A DNA stretch of 64,000 bases, from the NCBI RefSeq assembly GCF_036850765.1, contig NC_089491.1, positions 87,018,740 to 87,082,739 of the forward strand, given 5' to 3'. The notes beneath the pieces were generated by a model. It did no database searches. It saw only the letters and a program-made list of their open reading frames with translations, and was not told the DNA's origin. Shown here piece by piece: positions 12,433 to 24,456 of the stretch; positions within the stretch are counted from its first letter, which is position 1; the number at the start of each line of letters is the position of its first letter. The DNA comes from Saccopteryx bilineata. Lineage: Eukaryota; Chordata; Mammalia; Chiroptera; Emballonuridae. Both the position numbers and the translations under genes were made by a program.

Positions 12433-12798
12433 TTTTTTTCTTTTCCTGAAACTGGAAACAGGGAGGCAGTCAGACAGACTCCTGCATGTGCCAGACTGGG
12501 ATCCACCCAGCATGCCCACCAGGGGGTGATGCTCTGCCCATCCGAGGCATCGCTGTGTTGCGACCAGAGCCATTCTAGCGTCTGAGGCAGAGGCCATGGA
12601 GCCATCCCCAGCGCCCGGGCTATCCTTGCTCCAATGGAGCCTTGGCTGCGGGAGGGGAAGAGAGAGACAGAGAAGAAGGAGAGGGGGAGGGGTGGAGAAG
12701 CAGATGGGCACTTCTCCTGTGCGCCCTGGGCAGGAATCGAACCCAGAACTTCCACACGCCAGGCCGACGCTCTACCACTGAGTCAACCAGCCAGGGCC
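12433..12798 (-). mobile_element. Full-length tRNA-derived SINE, minus strand
   Basis: From poly-T at 12430 to the complement of the GGCCCTGGCTGG head at 12798. The body motifs match the 4367 copy. The target duplication is ACAAGTAAAAGTTT (12419-12432) and ACAAGTATAAGTTT (12799-12812), one mismatch in 14. The longer ORFs overlapping it, on both strands, are chance readings of the SINE. Confidence 0.95.
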
Positions 12799-12939
12799 AC
12801 AAGTATAAGTTTAAACAAGATCACAGTAAAAGTGCTGATGATCAGTGACATCAATAACATAAAAGGGGAGAGGATAAATATCTACAGTAGCAAAGGTGGA
12901 TGGAGTGCATAAGCACTCATAAGACAAAAAACTTGTATA

Positions 12940-13536
12940 CAGTGTGTCCGTAAAGTCATGGTGCACTTTTGACCAGTCACAGGAAAGCAACAAAAGACAA
13001 CAGAAATGTGAAATCTGCACCAAATAAAAGGAAAACCTTCCCAGTTTCTGTAGGATGATGTGGCAGCATGTGCGTATGTGCAGATGATGACGTAACACCG
13101 TGTATACAGCAGAGCAGCCCACGGCCATGCCAGTCGAGATGTGGACGGTACAGAGGAAAGTTCAGTGTGTCCTGTGGCTCGCTAAATTTAAGTCCGTGAC
13201 CAAAGTGCAACGTGAATATCGGTTCGTTTATAACAAAGCACCATCACATAGAAATAACATTACTCGGTGGGATAAGCAGTTGAAGGAAACCGGCAGTTTG
13301 GTAGAGAAACCCCATTCTGGTAGGCCATCAGTCAGTGATGAGTCTGTAGAGGCTATTTGGGATAGCTACCTAAGAAACCCTAAAAAATCTGTGTGTGAAC
13401 CCACATCTAACTGCACTGAATAAGTATGAAACTGGGAGAGTTTTCTTTTTATTTGGTGCAGATTTCACATTTTTATTGTCTTTTGTTGCTTTTCTGTGAC
13501 CGGTCAAAAGTGCACCATGATTTTATAGACACACTG
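12940..13536 (+). mobile_element. Tc1/mariner-like DNA transposon, internally shortened
   Basis: The terminal inverted repeats are more than 90 bp. The left end CAGTGTGTCCGTAAAGTC is mirrored at the right end, whose complement reads CAGTGTGTCTATAAAATC, and similarity continues past GGTGCACTTTTGACC to the AAATCTGCACCAAATAAAA block. It is flanked by TA on both sides (12938-12939 and 13537-13538), the standard mariner target duplication. The inside keeps only the N-terminal part of a transposase gene. A TIR length over 90 bp with 597 bp in total suggests a non-autonomous derivative. It sits in the decayed L1. Confidence 0.9.
13100..13423 (+). pseudogene. Truncated mariner-like transposase, N-terminal DNA-binding part
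   Basis: A 107-codon ORF. The family normally starts near the MPVEMWTVQRK segment (13127). From there it reads as a helix-turn-helix DNA-binding domain: VLWLAKFKSVTKVQREYR, then ITRWDKQLKETGSL, then the GRP motif in KPHSGRPSVSDE that links paired HTH domains in mariner transposases. The sequence stops after about 90 residues, where the catalytic D-D-D/E domain should begin, and runs straight into the right inverted repeat. It therefore could bind but not cut DNA, if expressed at all. Whether it is a relic or a reused binding domain cannot be told here. Confidence 0.8.
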
Positions 13537-14299
13537 TATATGGAACTTTTTCTCTACATAATCTAATAGTAACCACTCACAATAAAGCCATTACTGAAGC
13601 ATATAGCTTAAAAAAGGAAGAAACAGGGGGAAAGAAGCATGGAACACCACCAAAGAAAACCGTCAGAAACAGAAAAGAGAACCAAAGGAGATACAGAGCT
13701 ACCAGAAAAACAGAACATAAAATGGCCAATAAAGAGTCATAAAGTAGCAGACTGATTAAAAAGCAAAACTCAACCATATGCTACCTTCAAGAGACACACT
13801 GAAACTGCAAGGACAAAAGTAGACTCAAAGTGAAAGGTTAGAAAACTATTCTCTAAGGCTAAGCCAATAATACCCAAATAAAAGCAAGTGTAGCCATACT
13901 AATATCTGACAATGCTGACTTCAAAACAAAATGATAACAGGAGACAAAGATGGGCATTTCATAATGAGAAAGGGGACATTGTATCAAGAAGATATAACAC
14001 TTCTTAATATATGTCCACCAAATCAGGGAGCACCAAAATATATATGATATCTACTAACTGATCTAAAAGTAGAAACAGAAACAATTATACTTGGAGAATT
14101 CATCACACCATTGATGGCTTTAGATAGATCATCCAAAAGGAAAATCAATAAAGAAATATTGGTCTTAAATAACACATGAGACCAAATGGACATAATAGAC
14201 ATTTAAAGGACATTTCACCTTAGAATATCAGATTATACATTCTTTCCCAGTGTGCATGGAGCACTTTCAATGATAGATCATATGATGGGCCACAAAACT

Positions 14300-14318
14300 A
14301 ACAAGCTCAGCAACGAAC
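14300..14318. other. Deletion junction inside the L1 ORF2
   Basis: Left of this point the text is endonuclease-end sequence (GATCATATGATGGGCCACAA). Right of it is C-terminal ORF2 sequence (AACAAGCAAACAATCCAATT). In the complete L1 at 17006 these two blocks lie about 2.5 kb apart (near 21250 and 23815). Confidence 0.85.
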
Positions 14319-14798
14319 AAGCAAACAATCCAATTAAAAAAATGGGGAGAAGACCTGAATAAACATTTATTCCAAGAAGACATACAAATGGCCAACAGAT
14401 ATATGAAAAGTGCTCATCTTCACTAGCTATTAGAATTATCAAATCAAAACTATGAGATATCACATCACGACTGTTAGACTGGCTGTTAATAAACAAGATA
14501 GGTAATAAATTTTGGAGAGGCTGTGGAGAAAAAGAAACCCTCATTAACTGTTGGTCAGAATATAAACTAGTAAAACCATTATGGAGAAAAAGTATGGCAG
14601 TTCCTCAAAAAATTAGGAATAGAACTACTATATGACACAACAATTCCTCTACTGGATATCTATCCCAAAACTAAAAAATATTGGTATGTAAGACATGCAC
14701 CCCCGTGTTCATCACAGCATCATTCACAGTGGCAAAGACATAGAAACAACAAAAGTGTCCTTTAAAAGAGGATTGGATAAAGAATAGGTGGTATATAA

Positions 14799-15068
14799 CC
14801 TGTCCAGGTGGTGGCACAGTGGATAGAGTGTCAGATTGGGACATGGAGGACCCAGGTTCAAAACCCTAAGGTCACCAGCTTGAGCTCGGGGTCATGTGGT
14901 TTGAGCAAGGCTCACCAGCTGAAGCAGAAGGTTGCTGGCTTGAGCAACAGGTCTCTCACTCTGCTGTATCCCCCCAGTCAAGGCACATATGAAAAAGCAA
15001 TCAATGAACAACTAAGGTGCCACAATGAAGAATTGATGCTTCTTATCTCTCTGTCTGTCCCTATCTGT

Positions 15069-15127
<59 letters not shown>

Positions 15128-15130
15128 AAA
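14799..15130 (+). mobile_element. CCTGTCCAGGT-type SINE with (CT)n(CA)n tail, plus strand
   Basis: Head CCTGTCCAGGTGGTGGCAC, GTTCAAAACCCTAAGGTCACC box region, then GGCACATATGAAAAAGCAATC and a CT tract that passes into (CA)n. The L1 text GGTGGTATATA on the left is matched by GAGGTACATATA on the right, a probable diverged target duplication. Confidence 0.9.
15071..15128 (+). repeat. (CT)n(CA)n microsatellite in the SINE tail
   Basis: CT repeat running directly into CA repeat. It is the grown tail of the SINE. Confidence 0.95.
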
Positions 15131-15539
15131 AGAAATATGAGGTACATATATACAATGGAATACTACTCAGCCATAAGAAGTCATGACATATTTCCAATTA
15201 GGACAACACAGATGGAACTTGAGAACATTATACTGAGTGAGATAAGAAAAAGCTAGGAACTATATAATAGATGGGATATAAAACTGAGACTCATGGACAT
15301 AGATAAAAGTAAAGTGATTTCCAGCAGGAGGGGGCTGTGGGTAGGGAAGGAGGTGAAAGACAGCAAATAAAGACAAATAATGGTGACAGAAAATGATGTG
15401 ATTTGGGTTATAGGTACACAATATAATCAACTGTTCAAATTCTATTAAAATTTTTTCCTGAATCCTATATACTCTTATTGATTATTGTCACCCTGTTAAA
15501 TTTAATTTTATAAAAATTTTTTTAAGTATGGCAAGATTT

Positions 15540-16840
15540 GAGCAGATATTTTATCAAAGATATAGTTGACAAATAATTACAGGTAAAAATACTTAATATT
15601 ATTGAGTATATTTATTGGGGGAACAGAAATTAAAATCACTATGAGTTACTACTAGAATCATTAAAATCAGAAGATCTAAGTATATAAAGTGATGTAAGAA
15701 GGCAGAGCTACTAGAATCCTTATCTTTTACTCCTAGGATTATAAAATGAATACAGCCACCTGACCAGGCAGTGGCACAGTGGATAAAGAATCAGAGTGGG
15801 ACCAGAGGACCTAGGTTTGATACCCCAAGGTTGCCAGCTTGAGCACAGGCTCATCTGGCCTGAGCAGAGGCTCACAAGCTCAAGCAAGGAATCGCTAATT
15901 TGAGTGTGAGGTCATAGACATGACCCCATGGTCACTACCTTGAGCCCATAGTTTGCTGGCTTGAAGCCCAAGGTTGCTGGCTTGAGCCCAAGGTTGCTGG
16001 CTTAAGCAAAAAGTCTCTCACTCTGCTGTAGCCTCACGGTCAAGGCACATATGAGAAAGCAATCACTGAACAACTAAGGAACTGCAATGAAGAATTGATG
16101 CTTTTCATCTCTCTCCCTTTCTGCCTGTCCATCCCTATCTATCCCTCTCTCTGACTCTATCTCTGTCTCTGTCAAAAAAATAAAATAAAATAAAAAAAAG
16201 AATACAACCACTTTGCAAAAATGACTAAAAGAATTGTGGAAAAGTAAATATACAATTGCATATGAATTTATATATGTGTATATATGTCTGTGTGTGTGTA
16301 CCCAGCTTTACTCAGGAGTAATGAAAATATATTGAAGCATATATTTACACACAAACACACAAATAAACAATACTCAAATTTTTATAAGGTCTTTATTTGT
16401 AACATTTCTAAACTGAAATTTACCCAACTATCTAAGTCAGAAGAAGAAATAAACAAATTTTGATATATCCATTTAATGAACTACTAACATAGCCAAAAAA
16501 GGAAAAAAAATGATGTGTTCACAAATATCGATGAATCTCAAAATAATTATGTTAAGTAAAAGAAACAGAAAAAAAGAGTACCTTCTCTATTATTTCTTTT
16601 GTATGAAATTCTATAATATGCAAACTAATTGCATACTAATAGAATATAGATCATTGGTTGCCTAAAGATTGGGGCAGAGAGAGTGATGGATTTGGGATTA
16701 GGAAACGTTTGGTGGGGAGAAAATTCTTATATTTGATAGTTATGTGGTGTATCTCTAGGTCAAAAGTCATGAAATTATAGCCTTAAGCATGTTCAATTTG
16801 TGGTATGCCAATTTAAAACTCAATAAATCTATGAAAATTG
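15540..16840 (+). mobile_element. Right part of the ancient L1M: ORF2 end and 3'UTR
   Basis: Continuation of the L1 cut at 9867. It holds the decayed ORF2 C-terminal part, then a 3'UTR resembling old L1M (GATCATTGGTTGCCTAAAGA, GGAAACGTTTGGTGGGGAG, and the end CTCAATAAATCTATG). A SINE (15759-16199) interrupts it. Confidence 0.72.
15759..16199 (+). mobile_element. Long CCTGACCAGGC-type SINE, plus strand
   Basis: Head CCTGACCAGGCAGTGGCAC. The middle has repeated GGTTGCTGGCTTGAGCCCA-like units. The tail is CTCTCTCCCTTTCTGCC and A-rich. Target duplication GAATACAGCCA (15748-15758) and GAATACAACCA (16200-16210). It is longer than the 11415 copy because of duplicated middle units. Confidence 0.93.
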
Positions 16841-16849
16841 TTATGAATT

Positions 16850-17005
16850 TTAAGTGAAATAAAGACAAAGAAAACTGGCATATGATAACTATAATGCAAA
16901 AATCAAAGAAAAAATATCTAAAACACAAAACAAAACAAAACACATACTTTCTTCAAAGGAACAACAATAAAACTGGCCATTCATTTCACAACAGAAAAAA
17001 ATGGA
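16850..17005 (+). mobile_element. Left part of a fossil L1/HAL1 ORF1, split by the young L1
   Basis: A decayed ORF1 3' part (CATACTTTCTTCAAAGGAAC, then AACTGGCCATTCATTTCAC). The segment continues at 24722 as TAGCAAAGAGACC and ATTCTTCAAAAATGAAG, which is the expected next ORF1 text. This confirms that the L1 at 17006-24721 was inserted into it. Confidence 0.7.
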
Positions 17006-19312
17006 ATTCTTGACGGAAATGGCGCCGTGAGCAGCGCGTCCGACAGCTCTCCCCTAAATCACAACAAATTTATCAACTAGAAACAGAAAAATTTATCCTC
17101 GGAGCATTCCGGAGTTCCACACAAACTGATAGCGAAAGGACTGTTATCACTTGAATCTGAGAGACGAGGGTGTGGAGGAATCTACCACAGGGACGTTCTT
17201 TCAAACCGCAAGGAAGTGTGCCTGTGGTGAGTCAGCCCATATACTTGGGAACCGCGAGCCGCCACCGCGAGCCGCCGCTGCGAGCGCGCGCCCGGTCCGG
17301 TTGAGCACCGCTGACGTTCCCAGCGGCCCGCACACTGCGAGTGGGGGTCGCCGGCCACCGGTGCCCGGAGCGCCCCATTCGCACGCGTGCCTTGGGCATT
17401 CCACGCACCCAGGGCGCCCTGCTGGCCCGCACACCCAGGGGGCTCCATTATCCTGCGCCTGGTGCGGTCCAGCCGCCAGTGGCGGGGCGAGCGGGAGAGG
17501 CTTGGGAGATTCTCTCCGTGGGCGGGGCACCTCACCCAGCCATTCAAGCTAACAATCAAGCGTTGGGGGAGGGGCGCACGCAGGCAGCCTAAAATACCTT
17601 CGGAAGCACAGCTGCGACCCAATCACTGAAATTAGCTTAACCCATAAAATCTGCGCACCCTCGGTTCTAATTGATAAGATCTCTCTCAGTTCAACGACCC
17701 AAGACAAGAGGCGTGATATTTTTTAGTGCCTCTTGCTAAAGGGGCGGAGGCAACTTCTGATTGATAGAGCCTCCATATTCAGGGATAAACGCTAACAAGA
17801 AGGACTTGGCAGATAATAAGGTCTATACTACACTAGTCGTAAGCAGAGACTAGTGCCTCTTCTTCCCTGCAAAAACAGGATACAAAGTGTGGAAAGCCTG
17901 GGTTGAGAGGTCCAACTAAATGCTAGGTGCTGAACAGTCACCTTGACAACAATTGACTCCCACCCCCACCTGATTACACTGGAGGCCCTGACTCTCAGAG
18001 CCTTTCCCAAAGCCTTGCACTGAGTGGGGATAGAGTGGGGATTTCCCAGCTCTTTGAGCCTCTTATTCCCCAGGCAGAAGCAGTTGCAGCCTTATAGCTG
18101 GATCACCAGGCTGCTAATTCAGAAAGGGGGGACTAGGAGAGAGAATCCAGGAAAGCAAACTCTCTCATCGTTGGACCCTGCAAACGCCAACAAGCCTTTG
18201 CTTCCAGCAAGACTAAAGCCAATTATATGACATTGCCATAGAATCCCATCAACTGCAAATCCCTACCTAAGAGTGACACAGGGGCAGAGCCTGGAGTACA
18301 GAGTCACAGACGAGGAAGAGGGAGAGAAAAGAAAAAGGAAGAAGTTAACCTCTCAAAATCAAGAAAAACCCACAGACTTTACAACTTGATCCACTAATTT
18401 TTTGTTGTTGTTGTTGTTGTTTGTTTCTTCTATCTTTTTGCCTTTATTTCCTCCACCTCGGTCCTTCTATTCTCTGCCCATCTTATGCTTCCCCTTTCTT
18501 GAACTACACTACCCATGAGTGTTGCATTTTATTTCTCTTCTTCATCCTCACCCTCCTTTAAGGTTATACTCCAAAACACTTAACTCTCACTCTCTCCTCT
18601 TTTGTTTTGTTTTTTTTTCTCTTGCTTTATTTTGTTTTTTTCTCTTCCTATTTTATTTCTTCCTTCGTTTTTCTCTTTTTCTTATTTTTTCCTTTCTATT
18701 CGTTTTTTCTTTTCTCATTTTACTTTCCTCCTATATAATCCTCAATCACGAACAAATTAGTTAATTTGGGACTCAAGGCTTTTTTTTAGCTTTATTTCTC
18801 TTTTTTGCTTTTGTTTTTATTTTTTTTTTCTTGTTTGTTTATTTTTGTGGCATTTTGGGTCCTCCCAACCCAAGGTCTCCATTGTATTTAGTCTTCGCTC
18901 CACTTAATACAACAGATTTTTACTTATTATTTTTATTTTTTCTTCTTTATTATTTTTTTTTTTTGGTCCTTTTTTCTGGTTCCCTCTTATCACTCTCATT
19001 ATATCTCTTAGTTGACCATCACTTACAAGCAAATCATCTTATGCTTGTCTAAGATTTTCTTCCTTTTTTCTTTGCATTTAGTAGATCCCTACTCCCTTTA
19101 TTTGCCCCTTGAACTCTTCACCCCAAATCAGGCCCTCCATTATAGGCACGATATTTCCCTGAGGAGGGGAGAGGAGGGAAAGAGAAGAGAGAAAAAAAGG
19201 GGGAAATAATAAATTATTACTGTTTTTTTTTTGTGGGGTGTTTTACCTTTTTTTTTTTTTCTTTTTACTCTTTATTAATTCTAATTAGTGCTATCAATAA
19301 GACCACCCTCAG
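17006..19312 (+). promoter_or_regulatory. L1 5'UTR: CpG-rich internal promoter and long pyrimidine tract
   Basis: 17020-17620 is a CpG island-like block, with GC-rich stretches such as CGAGCCGCCACCGCGAGCC, in otherwise AT-rich surroundings. This is the usual place for the L1 internal RNA polymerase II promoter. From about 18390 to 19290 the plus strand is strongly T/C-rich, with a GTT repeat near 18400-18424. No upstream open reading frame with a recognised domain is seen. ORFs of 109-146 codons inside the CpG block (both strands) are expected from GC-rich DNA with few stops. Confidence 0.8.
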
Positions 19313-20306
19313 ATGCCGATAAGAAAGAGGAAATCGAATATTATGGATACAAAAGAAAGAGAGGTAACACAAATAGATGTGGAAAAATCTATGGAGAAAA
19401 GACTTAACATATTGGAAGCCTTGGAGCTAAATGACAGAGAATTTAAAATAGAAATCTTAAAAATACTCAGAGATATACAAGAAAACACAGAAAGGCAATA
19501 TAGGGAGATCAGAAAACAACTCAGTGAACACAAAGAATATATTACCAAGGAAATTGAAACTATAAAAACAAATCAAACAGAAATGAAAAACTCAATTCAC
19601 GAGCTGAAAAACGAGGTAACAAGCTTAGCTAACAGAACAGCCCAGATTAAAGATAGGATTAGTGAAATAGAAGACAAACAACTTGAGGCACAACAGAGAG
19701 AAGAAGAAAGAGACTCAAAAATAATGAAAAACGAGAAAGCCCTACAGGAATTGTCTGACTCCATCAGAAAGAATAACATAAGAATAATAGGTATATCAGA
19801 GGGATGAGAAAGAAAATGGAATGGAGAATATACTCAAACAAATAATAGACGAGAACTTCCCAAGCCTGTGGAAGGAACTAAAGCCTCAAATTCAAGAAGC
19901 AAACAGAACACCAAGTTTTCTTAACCCCAACAAACCCACTCCAAGGCACATCATAATAAAGATGACACAAACCAATGACAAAGAAAAAATTCTCAAGGCA
20001 GCCAGGGAAAAGAAGAGTACAACATATAAAGGAAGGCCTATTAGATTATCATCAGATTTCTCAGCAGAAACTCTACAAGCTAGAAGAGAGTGGACCCCAA
20101 TATTTAAAGCCCTGAAAGAGAGGAACTTTCAGCCAAGAATACTATACCCATCAAAGCTATCCTTCAAGTATGAAGGAGATATAAAAACATTCACAAATAC
20201 AGAAAAGATGAGAGAATTTATCAACAGAAAGCCCCCACTCCAGGAAATACTAAAGGGGGTTTTCCAACCAGATTCAAAGAACAAAAGAAAACAACACCAC
20301 AAGTAA
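19313..20306 (+). pseudogene. L1-ORF1: L1 ORF1 (RNA-binding chaperone), one frameshift
   Basis: ORF1p coats L1 RNA as a trimer and helps target-primed reverse transcription. The first segment (19313-19807, about 165 codons) is a charged, heptad-rich coiled coil (LEALELNDREFKIEILK, later EIEDKQLEAQQREEERD) ending in the RNP-like RIIGISEG motif. The second segment (19821-20306, 161 codons) is the RRM/C-terminal part: RHIIIKMTQTNDKEKILKAA, then YKGRPIRLSSDFSAETLQARR and FQPRILYPSKLSFKYEG. The frame changes near 19801-19815 by one lost base. The two parts together are about 330 residues, close to the usual ORF1 length. The chosen start is the ATG at 19313, just after a pyrimidine-rich leader. Confidence 0.9.
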
Positions 20307-20631
20307 CAGCTCCACCAAGAACACAATAAAACCAAACTTAAACTGTGACAACAAAGGAAAAAAAGGGGGGAGAGGATGGAGATTAACAGTAGCAAAGGAT
20401 GATGAAGTGCAGAAATACTTATCAGATAGGGTACTACAATGAATATGGTAGGTACCCTTTTCATTACTTAATGGTAACCACCCTTAAAAAAACCACCACA
20501 AAAACACTTGACTTAAAAAAGGTAGCAACAGAGGAAAGAAGTATGGAACACAAAGAAACAAAAACAAATGATAGAAAAACAAAAGAGAAGAATCAAACTA
20601 GATACAAAACTAACAGAAAGCAATTTATAAA

Positions 20632-23600
20632 ATGGCAGTAGGGAACCCACAAGTGTCAATAATTACACTAAATGTAAATGGATTAAACTTACCAATAAAA
20701 AGACACAGAGTAGCAGAATGGATTAAAAAAGAAAATCCAACTATATGCTGCCTACAAGAAACACATCTAAGCAACAAGGATAAAAACAAATTCAAAGTGA
20801 AAGGCTGGAAAACAATACTCCAAGCAAACAACACCCAAAAAAAAGCAGGCGTAGCAATACTCATATCTAATAATGCTGACTACAAGACAGAAAAAGTACT
20901 CAGAGACAAAAATGGTCATTTCATAATGATGAAGGGGAAGTTGAATCAAGAAGACATAACAATCCTTAATATATATGCACCAAACCAAGGAGCACCAAAA
21001 TATATAAGACAGCTACTTATTGACCTTAAAACAAAAACTAACAAAAATACAATCATACTTGGAGACCTCAATACACCGCTGACGGCTCTAGATCGGTCAT
21101 CCAAACAGAGAATCAATAAAGATATAGTGGCCTTAAACAAAATACTAGAACACCTGGATATGATAGACATCTACAGGACACTTCATCCCAAAGCGACAGA
21201 GTATACATTTTTCTCTAGTGTACATGGAACATTCTCAAGAATTGACCATATGTTGGGCCACAAAGACAATATCAGCAAATTTAGAAAAATTGAAATTGTA
21301 CCAAGCATATTTTCTGATCATAAAGCCTTGAAACTAGAATTCAACTGCAAAAAAGCGGGGGAAAACCCACAAAAATGTAGAAACTAAACAACATACTTCT
21401 AAAAAATGAATGGGTCAAAGAAGAAATAAGCGCAGAAATCAAAAGATATATACAGACAAATGAAAATGAAAATACGACATATCAGAATCTCTGGGATGCA
21501 GCAAAAGCAGTAATAAGAGGAAAGTTCATATCACTTCAGGCCTATATGAACAAACAAGAGAGAGCCGAAGTAAACCACTTAACTTCACACCTTAAGGAAC
21601 TAGAAAAAGAAGAACAAAGACAACCCAAAACCAGCCGAAGAAAGGAGATAATAAAAATCAGAGCAGAAATAAATGAAATAGAGAACAGAAAAACTATAGA
21701 AAAAATCAATAAAACAAAGAGCTGGTTCTTTGAAAAGATCAACAAAATTGACAAACCCTTGGCAAGACTCACCAAGGAAAAAAGACACAGGACTCAAATA
21801 AATAAAATCCAAAATGAAAGAGGAGAGATCACCACAGACATCATAGATATACAAAGAATTATTGTAGAATACTATGAAAAATTATATGCCACCAAATACA
21901 ACAATCTAGAAGAAATGGATAAATTCCTAGAACAATACAACCTTCCTAGACTGAGTCATGAAGAAGCAGAAAGCCTAAACAGACCAATCAGCAGGGAGGA
22001 AATAGAAAAAACTATTAAAAATCTCCCCAAAAATAAAAGTCCAGGCCCAGACGGTTATACTAGTGAATTCTATCAAACATTCAAAGAAGACTTGGTTCCT
22101 ATTCTACTCAAAGTCTTCCAAAAAATTGAAGAAGAAGCAATACTTCCAAACACATTTTATGAGGCCAACATAACCCTCATACCAAAACCTGGCAAGGATG
22201 GCACAAAGAAAGAAAACTACAGACCAATATCTCTAATGAATACAGATGCTAAAATACTAAACAAAATACTGGCAAACCGAATACAACAACATATTAAAAA
22301 AATAATACATCATGATCAAGTGGGATTCATCCCAGAATCTCAAGGATGGTTCAACATACAAAAAACGGTTAACGTAATACACCATATCAACAAAACAAAG
22401 AACAAAAACCACATGATCTTATCAATAGATGCAGAAAAGGCTTTTGATAAAATACAACACAATTTTATGTTTAAGACTCTCAACAAAATGGGTATAGAAG
22501 GAAAATATCTCAACATGATAAAGGCCATATATGATAAACCATCAGCCAACATCCTATTAAACGGCATAAAACTGAGGACTTTCTACCTTAAATCAGGAAC
22601 AAGACAGGGTTGTCCACTCTCTCCACTTTTATTCAACGTGGTGCTAGAAGTTCTGGCCAGAGCAATCAGACAAGACAAAGAAATAAAAGGCATCCATATC
22701 GGAAAAGAAGAAGTAAAGCTATCACTTTTTGCTGATGATATGATCCTATACATCGAAAACCCGAAGGACTCCACAAAAAGATTATTAGAAACAATAAACC
22801 AATACAGTAAGGTCGCAGGATACAAAATTAACATACAAAAGTCCATAGCCTTTCTATATGCCAACAATGAAATATTAGAAAACGAACTCAAAAAAATAAT
22901 CCCCTTCACGATTGCAACAAAAAAAATAAAATACCTAGGAATAAACATAACAAAGAACGTAAAGGACCTATATAATGAAAATTACAAAGCATTGTTAAGG
23001 GAAATCGAAAAAGATACAATGAGATGGAAAAATATTCCTTGTTCTTGGATAGGAAGAATAAATATAATCAAAATGGCCATATTACCCAAAGCAATATACA
23101 AATTTAATGCAATTCCCATCAAAATCCCTATGAGATTTTTTAAAGAAATGGAACAAAAAATCATCAGATTTATATGGAACTATAAAAAACCCCGAATAGC
23201 CAAAACAATCCTAAGGAAAAAGAAGGAAGCTGGGGGCATTACAATACCTGACTTTAAACTATATTATAGGGCCACGATAATCAAAACAGCATGGTATTGG
23301 CAAAAAAATAGACACTCAGACCAATGGAACAGAATAGAAAGCCCAGAAATAAAACCACATATATATGGTCAAATAATCTTTGATAAAGGGGCCAACAACA
23401 CACAATGGAGAAAAGAAAGCCTCTTCAACAAATGGTGTTGGGAAAACTGGAAAGCCACATGCAAAAGAATGAAACTCGACTACAGCCTGTCCCCGTGTAC
23501 TAAAATTAATTCAAAATGGATCAAAGACCTAAATATAAGACCTGAAACAATAAAGTACATAGAAGAAGACATAGGTACTAAAATCATGGACCTGGGTTTT

Positions 23601-24456
23601 AAAGAACATTTTATGAACTTGACTTCAATGGCAAGAGAAGTGAAGGCAAAGATAAATGAATGGGACTACATCAGAATTAAAAGTTTTTGCTCAGCAAGAG
23701 AAACTGATATCAAAATAAACAGACAGCCAACTATATGGGAACTGATATTTTCAAACGACAGCTCAGATAAGGGCCTAATATCCAAAATTTACAAAGAACT
23801 CATAAAACTCAACAACAAACAAACAAACAATCCAATAAAAAAATGGGAAGAGGACATGAACAGACACTTCCCAGGAAGAGATACAAATGGCCAACAGATA
23901 TATGAAAAGATGCTCAGCTTCATTAGTTATTAGAGAAATGCAAATCAAAACTACAATGAGATACCACCTCACTCCTGTTAGATTAGCTATTATCAACAAG
24001 ACGGGTAATAGCAAATGTTGGAGAGGCTGTGGAGAAAAAGGAACCCTCATTCACTGTTGGTGGGACTGTAAAGTAGTACAACCATTATGGAAGAAAGTAT
24101 GGTGGTTCCTCAAAAAACTACAAATAGAACTACCTTATGACCCAGCAATCCCTCTACTGGGTATATACCCCAAAACCTCAGAAACATTGATACGTGAAGA
24201 CACATGTAGCCCCATGTTCATTGCAGCACTGTTCACAGTGGCCAAGACATGGAAACAACCAAAAAGCCCTTCAATAGAAGACTGGATAAAGAAGATGTGG
24301 CACATATACACTATGGAATACTACTCAGCCATAAGAAATGATGACATTGGATCATTTACAGCAAAATGGTGGGATCTTGATAACATTATAAGGAGTGAAA
24401 TAAGTAAATCAGAAAAAAACAAGAACTACATGATTCCATACATTGGTGGAACATAA
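20632..24456 (+). pseudogene. L1-ORF2: L1 ORF2 (endonuclease and reverse transcriptase), two frameshifts
   Basis: ORF2p nicks DNA and copies L1 RNA at the nick. The endonuclease (20632-21387) shows the key residues: N in LNVNGLN, E in LQETH, D in GDLNTPL, D in RIDHML, and H in SDHKALKLE. The frame then shifts by one lost base near 21345-21390. The reverse transcriptase segment (21546-23933) holds [47 protein letters not shown] and the active site FADDMILY. A loss of about two bases near 23868-23873 moves the frame. The last segment (to 24456) has the cysteine motif [18 protein letters not shown] and ends at [11 protein letters not shown]. The total, about 1275 codons, matches the family. All catalytic residues look intact. 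Only these two indels prevent a full protein. Confidence 0.95.

Larger units (their letters stand above)
9868..15527 (+). mobile_element. L1 retrotransposon, decayed and internally deleted
   Basis: A 5'UTR-like part (9868 to about 10980, T-rich near 10650-10850) precedes broken ORF1 (to about 12420) and ORF2 endonuclease sequence (about 13640-14300). It then jumps directly to the ORF2 C-terminal and 3'UTR part (about 14310-15527). Compared with the complete L1 at 17006, about 2.5 kb holding the reverse transcriptase is missing. It is bounded by the direct repeat ATGGCAAGATTT on both sides. Three SINE insertions, one SINE-in-SINE and a mariner-like element interrupt it. It cannot encode a working protein. 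Confidence 0.85.

Noticed and set aside
12220..12912. Several ORFs of 60-163 codons
   Set aside because: They are translations of a minus-strand SINE with clear target duplications, plus a little flanking L1.
17151..17629. ORFs of 66-146 codons on both strands, possible antisense L1 ORF0-like gene
   Set aside because: The block is a CpG-rich L1 5'UTR where stop codons are rare by composition. No domain or start context supports any one frame.
18519..19209. ORFs rich in leucine and phenylalanine that look like membrane proteins
   Set aside because: They come from the T/C-rich leader of the L1. TTT, TTC, CTT and TCT codons give F, L and S by composition alone.
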